Positions 59,537-64,000 of a stretch of DNA of 64,000 bases are shown piece by piece (the stretch's first letter is position 1; the number at the start of each line of letters is the position of its first letter). The translations under genes and the position numbers were made by a program. Where the stretch lies: the NCBI GenBank assembly GCA_935421135.1, contig OW285187.1, positions 9,672,001 through 9,736,000 of the forward strand, in the 5' to 3' direction. Source of the DNA: Bugulina stolonifera. Lineage: Eukaryota; Bryozoa; Gymnolaemata; Cheilostomatida; Bugulidae. The notes under the pieces were generated by a model that was not told where the DNA came from, ran no database searches, and saw only the letters and a list, made by a program, of their open reading frames with translations.

Positions 59537-60368
59537 ATGCCACCAACTAGTAGCAAAAGATCAAGGCTGAAGCGAAGTGCTGTTGATAATAAACTGCCGT
59601 TTGTAAATGGAAATATTGATGAAGAACCAATCCCAGCACTATCTCCAATACTCTGTCACCACAGCTTTCCAAACTTGAAATTGGTGAAACCCGAGGATCA
59701 TGGGCTGTACTGGGTATGTATACATTGTATATATTGCAAGAAGAAGACAACTTCTGAGCATTTGCAATTCTTCTATTCAGTTCCAATGTACAGTACATTG
59801 AAATTGTAGAAGCATTCATTCAAATCATAAAAATGCAACTATTCTGTTACTCTCAACTTTGCATGTCTCCAGCTATGCATTCTTACCAATGTTTACCACA
59901 TACGTGTACAGTATTTATTGCTACAGGCTAAACTATCATTATTCACTCACAATCAGTGAATGAATCTATCCTTTACATACATTGTACGTGTTTCAGTTCA
60001 CATATTGTGTAATATTGTTGTAGGTTTCTCCACAGTGTGATAACACATCTACTAAAAGGAGACGAAAAAAACGGATTGTTTTAACAAATGATACCAATGA
60101 TCATAAAATCAAAGAGGTACACAGTTGTGGACAGTCACAACATGCAATTAAACAGCAGAAGAGGATTCACAGGGAGGCTGTTGATATAGTTGCTACTGAC
60201 AGGATCTTTGTTCCTAGTAAGCTGTGCTCTAGTCCACATATTACACACAGACAAGATATCATAGTTCCTGAAACCCCAATTAATGAACAAGGTTTAACTT
60301 TAAAGGAAAAGTTGATTCAGAGGTCTTACAAGCTTAGAAGCAAACCGACTCACAAAACAGAATGTTGA
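59537..60368 (+). CDS. RHNO1: RHNO1/RHINO-like 9-1-1 clamp interactor
   Basis: Two exons (59537-59713 and 60024-60368) join in phase 0 into a 173 aa basic protein. It begins MPPTSSKRSR, like the MPP plus basic start of human RHNO1. The junction restores YWVSPQCDNT, matching the conserved SWVSP motif through which RHINO binds the RAD9-HUS1-RAD1 clamp. The C-terminus has VPETPINEQGLTLKEKLIQR, comparable with the DTPE...GIKVTWRRR tail. RHINO helps the clamp activate ATR signalling through TopBP1 and supports end joining in mitosis. Human RHNO1 is longer (about 238 aa). The frame is also open upstream of the ATG to an acceptor-like TTCTTAG at 59490, so an upstream exon is possible. The assignment rests on short motifs and overall layout. 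Confidence 0.62.
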
Positions 60369-60692
60369 CATTATTGTAGTAATGCTGGTATTCAACTCCC
60401 TTGTATTTATAGTATTATAGCCTCCTAGAATATAAATAAAGTTTTTCAAATCACTTTTCTTGTACTACTCATGGAGTTGACTTGTGGTTTGTACATTATT
60501 ATTCATGTACATGTATATATATGTTATTTTATCTATTTTGTTGAATAGCTATTGAATAGAAACCTCATGGAAAACAGTTGTATTAAATACAGTTCTCATG
60601 CAATAAGTGATTTTATTATGACTGGGTAAAAGAACATGTACATGTACATCTACATTCATAAAATATGATATAACAAATATTATATTTTGGAG

Positions 60693-63600
60693 CTAAAAGA
60701 AATTCATAGCCATCATTCTTTGAGGGTATTTACTATTTTTCAGAGTATTTTTAAGGGTTGCTTGTTTTCCTACATGAATAACAGTGCCAGGTTTTATAGG
60801 ATTGACTCTCAATATCCCTTGTTCTGGGGTCTTGGTAGGATCATAAGATACACTGCCCCTAAGCTTCACTGCCGAGGTCTCTAAATAATGAAATTACATA
60901 CTGCAATATAAGTACATGTACACGAAGGGGTCTCTATCCAAATAGCAAAGTGGGGTGCTGCTCTACACTTCCTTTGATTAGGACAATTAAGCTTTAGTTA
61001 GGGTATAGTTTAAATTGGAGGCAAACAATATACATGATGTAATATCTCAAACTGAGACTAAGCAATGAGGATTAATAATGTTGTGAGAGCAATAGAGGCA
61101 TGAATAGTGTTTAGTGTTGCTACCTTACCAAAGAACCAGTTGGGCTTGCAAAAAGCTAGGGATATAAGTATGTGAGATATTTGCCAAGAGAGTAGGTCAG
61201 AACTTTGTATTAGGTGAAAGATATGTATACTAACTTTTGCCCACCCAGAAAGCAGAAAGAGTTCAACAGCTTATGGAGCACACACATTTCAACAACAGCA
61301 TTTATTAGCCTATCGATCATAACTAAAAGTTGTCCTCTCTCAACTGAGAGAGGACAACTTCTAATTATAATCAATGGTTTCAACACTTCAAGGGGAACTA
61401 AAGGCATTGCAATAGGAATTGGCATGACACACAAGAGTAATTAAGTCGTAAGAAATCAATTAATAAATTTTAATCATTACTGCACATTGCCATCTTGCCC
61501 AGGTTTCTGCTAATAATATTTATTATTATTATGGGGACAACCCTTCACATCAAGCATAAGTCAATGTAGTTACATCTACCTTATGTGAACCAGTGCCATA
61601 TCTCCCAATACATATTTATTCAGTTGAGTATCATTTCAATGAAAGGATTACATCATAGGGGTTTAGATAGTGTTGATCAAACTTGTCAACTCAAGTACTT
61701 TCTGGGCAGTTTCGATTTCCCTAATATTGTCTATCCACACTGCAGACATTGAGGCAAACACACACACATGTCCTGTGAAAAAGTGCTGTGTTCAGTAAAT
61801 TTACCAAAAGTTTGTAGCAGTTGGTTTTGTGAAACCATCCAACCACAAACCACAAACCACAGTGCTAGCCAAACCTTTTGCCTTTTGGAAGGGGCCCAGT
61901 GTGGATAGACCATCATTATAAGTGTCAATGCCTGTGTTAGTGTGCCGATTGTTTACTTACTGACTGAGCTATTCCTGCCAAAACTTAACCGTTTCCTGTC
62001 AGATTTTGGTGTCTGTTAACAAACAACATAAAAAAATCATAGGATCAGCACTCATATGTCAGATAGAAACTTGCAATACTCAAGAGTAATTGTTGAGCAA
62101 TTAGGTGTTAGCAGAATTTACATTGGTTACGAAATTAGTCATAGACGGGGAGAAACAGGCAGACTCAAACGGATAATGTCAATAGATTTGCACACACACC
62201 TGAACATCAGAGAGACGAGGAGAAACTTTTGAGGCAGCTTTCTTGAAGCACTTAGCCTTGGCACCAGCTTCCGGGATGAATTTAGCTATTTTTTTACTAT
62301 TTTTGTCTGCTTTAATCAGCTTACTATCATCAATCACAGGTATTGGTTGCTCTGGAATACTGTTGTTGTTGGTGTTCTTATCCTTTCTAATAGACTTTAC
62401 ATTGCCCTTCTTGTATTTTGAATTCGTTTTTGGAATAGAAGCCGGAGCAAAATTTGATATATCTAGCGAATTTCCTGCTTCCGGAAAATCAGCAACCTCA
62501 AACTCTAAAAGGTAGAGGAAAGAGTTATATTTGTTACTGACTGATTCAAGACTATCGACCCCCACTAAAGCATGTCACTGATATAGAACTGCATTGCCTT
62601 TAAATCTACATACAATTTAGCTCGCAATAATATGTATATGACTGTTGTTCTACGACTGTTGGCTGGTATCCTAAATTTGAATATGAATTGAAGTCAAGAC
62701 AACTCCGACAATATCATACTAATGGGTAAAGGGACATTTCTAAGATGTCAGTTTGAAATAGAACGTTTCAAAAACTTTCTTTTGGGGTGTGGGGATTAGG
62801 GTTTGGGGGGTTGGGATTCAGGGATTGAAGTTAAGAATTTGGGTTTGGGGATTTGGGTTTTGAAGTTTTTAAACAGTCGCAAATTCATGTTAATGACACA
62901 TCATCAGCATTTAGTGGAATAATCTACATGTACATGTGGTGATAGCTTGATAAATATACAACAACTCCGTATTACTCACTACTAATAATATTCCCAACAA
63001 CACTACAATGGTCTCCAACACCTACCTGCTGATACTACAGCTTTGGCCCCCTTTTTAGACGATTTCTTATTCTTGGGCTGTTCCTCACTAGGTTTGGATA
63101 GATTTTCATTCTCGCTAGGTTTGGAAAGCTCTTTCTTCTCACTAGGTTTGGATAGCTTTTCTTTCTCACTAGGTTTGGCAGGAGTGTCTTGTTCTTTAAT
63201 CTTTTTGTTCTTCCCTAAAGTTTTCTTCTCTTTCTTTCCAGACACGGATGTTCGTTGAAGTGGCAGGACTGCAATAGAAAATGATACAAGACTGACTGTT
63301 TTAGGCAAGCAAAAATATTTCTAAAAGTAAAAGTACATGTACATGTATATTCTATTTCACAATACATAAATCTTTGGCAAAACGAATATTTAGTCAAGGT
63401 GTGATTTATATCACCTAAATAAATAAGAGTTACAGTGTCAACAGTATGAAACACAGGCTTGTTTATTTACCATCATTTGCGCCCTCAGTTTCGTCTAAAC
63501 TGCCATCATCTAAAATGAAGTCGTCTAAATCATCATCATCGGCATAGAGCAAGTCATCTTCACCCTCACTGAAGCTGCCTTCACTGTCTTCTTCATCCAA

Positions 63601-63700
63601 CCACTCGCCATCATCATCAGAGCCTTCACCAAACTCCTGCCCATTCTCTGCAAACTCTTCCTCAGAACATTCATTTTCTCCCTCATCTGACTCAGAATCA
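60693..63700 (-). CDS. RRP1: RRP1/NNP-1-like nucleolar protein, C-terminal half (partial at 5' end)
   Basis: Five exons join in phase (63471-63700, 63026-63268, 62200-62504, 61961-62012, 60693-60880) and encode about 339 C-terminal residues. Order: a strongly acidic Asp/Glu/Ser stretch, a Lys-rich segment with four KPSE repeats, a basic linker, then DRKRLSFGRNSS, SVSYDPTKTPEQGILR and a final MMAMNFF. The last three correspond to the KKVTFGLNRN, VAFDPEQKPLHGVLK and RAMDFF blocks at the end of human RRP1B as I recall it. RRP1 proteins act in the nucleolus in 27S pre-rRNA processing for the large subunit, and RRP1B also recruits PP1 through its KVTF-type motif. The NOP52 domain should lie beyond the right edge. 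The gene converges on RHNO1 with about 325 bases between the stops. Confidence 0.8.
61315..61372. mobile_element. Short hairpin MITE in the last RRP1 intron
   Basis: AAAGTTGTCCTCTCTCA is followed directly by its inverted complement TGAGAGAGGACAACTT, with ATAATTAG-type ends as in the 1231 element. The near-perfect hairpin has almost no loop. Confidence 0.75.
61729..61910. mobile_element. 182-bp element with 14-bp TIRs in RRP1 intron
   Basis: GTCTATCCACACTG at the left is exactly mirrored by CAGTGTGGATAGAC at the right. I could not find a clear target duplication. The interior includes CCACAAACCACAAACCACA. The 65-codon minus-strand frame over it is not a gene. Confidence 0.7.
62726..62890. mobile_element. 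GTTCGAAAC-family element, copy 4, with a G-rich centre
   Basis: In reverse orientation the ends read GGGTAAAGGGACATTTC and TTTGCGACTGTTT, as in copies 1-3. The centre carries many runs of three or more G (GGGATTAGGGTTTGGGG), like the C-rich centre of copy 1. TAATG flanks both sides. It lies between RRP1 exons. Confidence 0.65.
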
Positions 63701-63852
63701 CTAAAAATCAGGTTTGACTTGAAAAAGTGACAAATATAAACCAAACCTTGGCACAAGTATTGAACTAAAACTTCTATATCGGATATATGCATAAAAGTAT
63801 CTTTATGTTAAAAGTTTGTCAACAATACAAACTTCTTGAGTGGTCTATCTAG

Positions 63853-64000
63853 GGGACAAACCAAGCTATTCGATTTCTTGCTGCTATTGGCTGCTTGAGA
63901 ATTCACACTCAGTGTGTTAGACACCTTTCAACCATATTTTACAGCAGACATGTTGTACTGGCAAGGTGCCTGTCTGAGCTGTACACAAGAGCTGTCGAAA
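63853..64000 (+). CDS. Possible exon running off the right edge
   Basis: After CTATCTAG|GGGACA the plus strand is open to the window end for 49 codons (FLAAIGCLRIHTQCVRHL and onward). It lies antisense within an RRP1 intron. I do not recognise the peptide. It could be an exon of another gene, a transposon fragment or chance. Confidence 0.2.

Noticed and set aside
63463..63792. 109-codon minus frame starting at 63792 as an independent acidic protein
   Set aside because: A splice acceptor at 63700 and in-phase joining to downstream exons show it is an internal RRP1 exon. The upstream part is intron.
1..64000. A novel multi-gene defence or biosynthetic system
   Set aside because: The genes are spliced animal genes of unrelated functions with no clustering logic. 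The most unusual signals are the gene-level and repeat-level ones listed.

Overview
The window is eukaryotic and, from its gene content, animal nuclear DNA. Genes are split by GT-AG introns, the background is AT-rich, and non-coding DNA is full of short inverted-repeat transposons, tRNA-derived SINEs, minisatellites and a recurring ACATGTACATGT palindrome. An NADPH oxidase of the NOX2 class, a cytospin-type calponin-homology protein, a MK-STYX-type phosphatase and a RHINO-type checkpoint protein all point to a non-vertebrate metazoan. A sponge or another early-branching or lophotrochozoan lineage would fit, but the sequence does not settle this. I see no prokaryotic operon, CRISPR array, rRNA gene or convincing intact tRNA gene.

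Layout. Positions 558-902 (minus) hold the first coding exon of a probable glycyl-tRNA synthetase that runs off the left edge. Positions 2587-4717 (minus) hold a three-exon STYXL1-like gene (dead rhodanese plus dual-specificity phosphatase, 329 aa) whose catalytic cysteine is intact. Its 5' exons interleave with those of a plus-strand gene (4449-12586, six phase-consistent exons, 211 aa) resembling CARF/ALS2CR8 proteins, whose large intron 2 is a graveyard of repeats. Positions 13.6-20.7 kb are repeat-rich and show no gene. A complete NOX2-type oxidase (578 aa, six exons) occupies 20717-25562 (plus). Convergent to it, 26530-49328 (minus) is a complete cytospin/SPECC1L-type gene (19 exons, 1178 aa). 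An alternative first exon at 38346-39007 gives a predicted 911 aa form with an N-myristoylation-type start. Positions 49.3-59.5 kb hold mostly repeats: an inverted SINE pair, a candidate solo LTR and a decayed CR1/L2-like LINE. A compact two-exon RHNO1-like gene (59537-60368, plus, 173 aa) is convergent with the C-terminal half of an RRP1/NNP-1-like nucleolar protein (60693-63700, minus) that runs off the right edge.

The genes are unrelated housekeeping, signalling and cytoskeletal functions: translation, phosphatase signalling, superoxide production, actin/microtubule organisation, the 9-1-1 DNA-damage checkpoint and rRNA processing. They do not form one pathway. Exon models were built by hand from splice signals and reading-frame continuity. 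Boundaries may be off by a base or two, and none has transcript support here.
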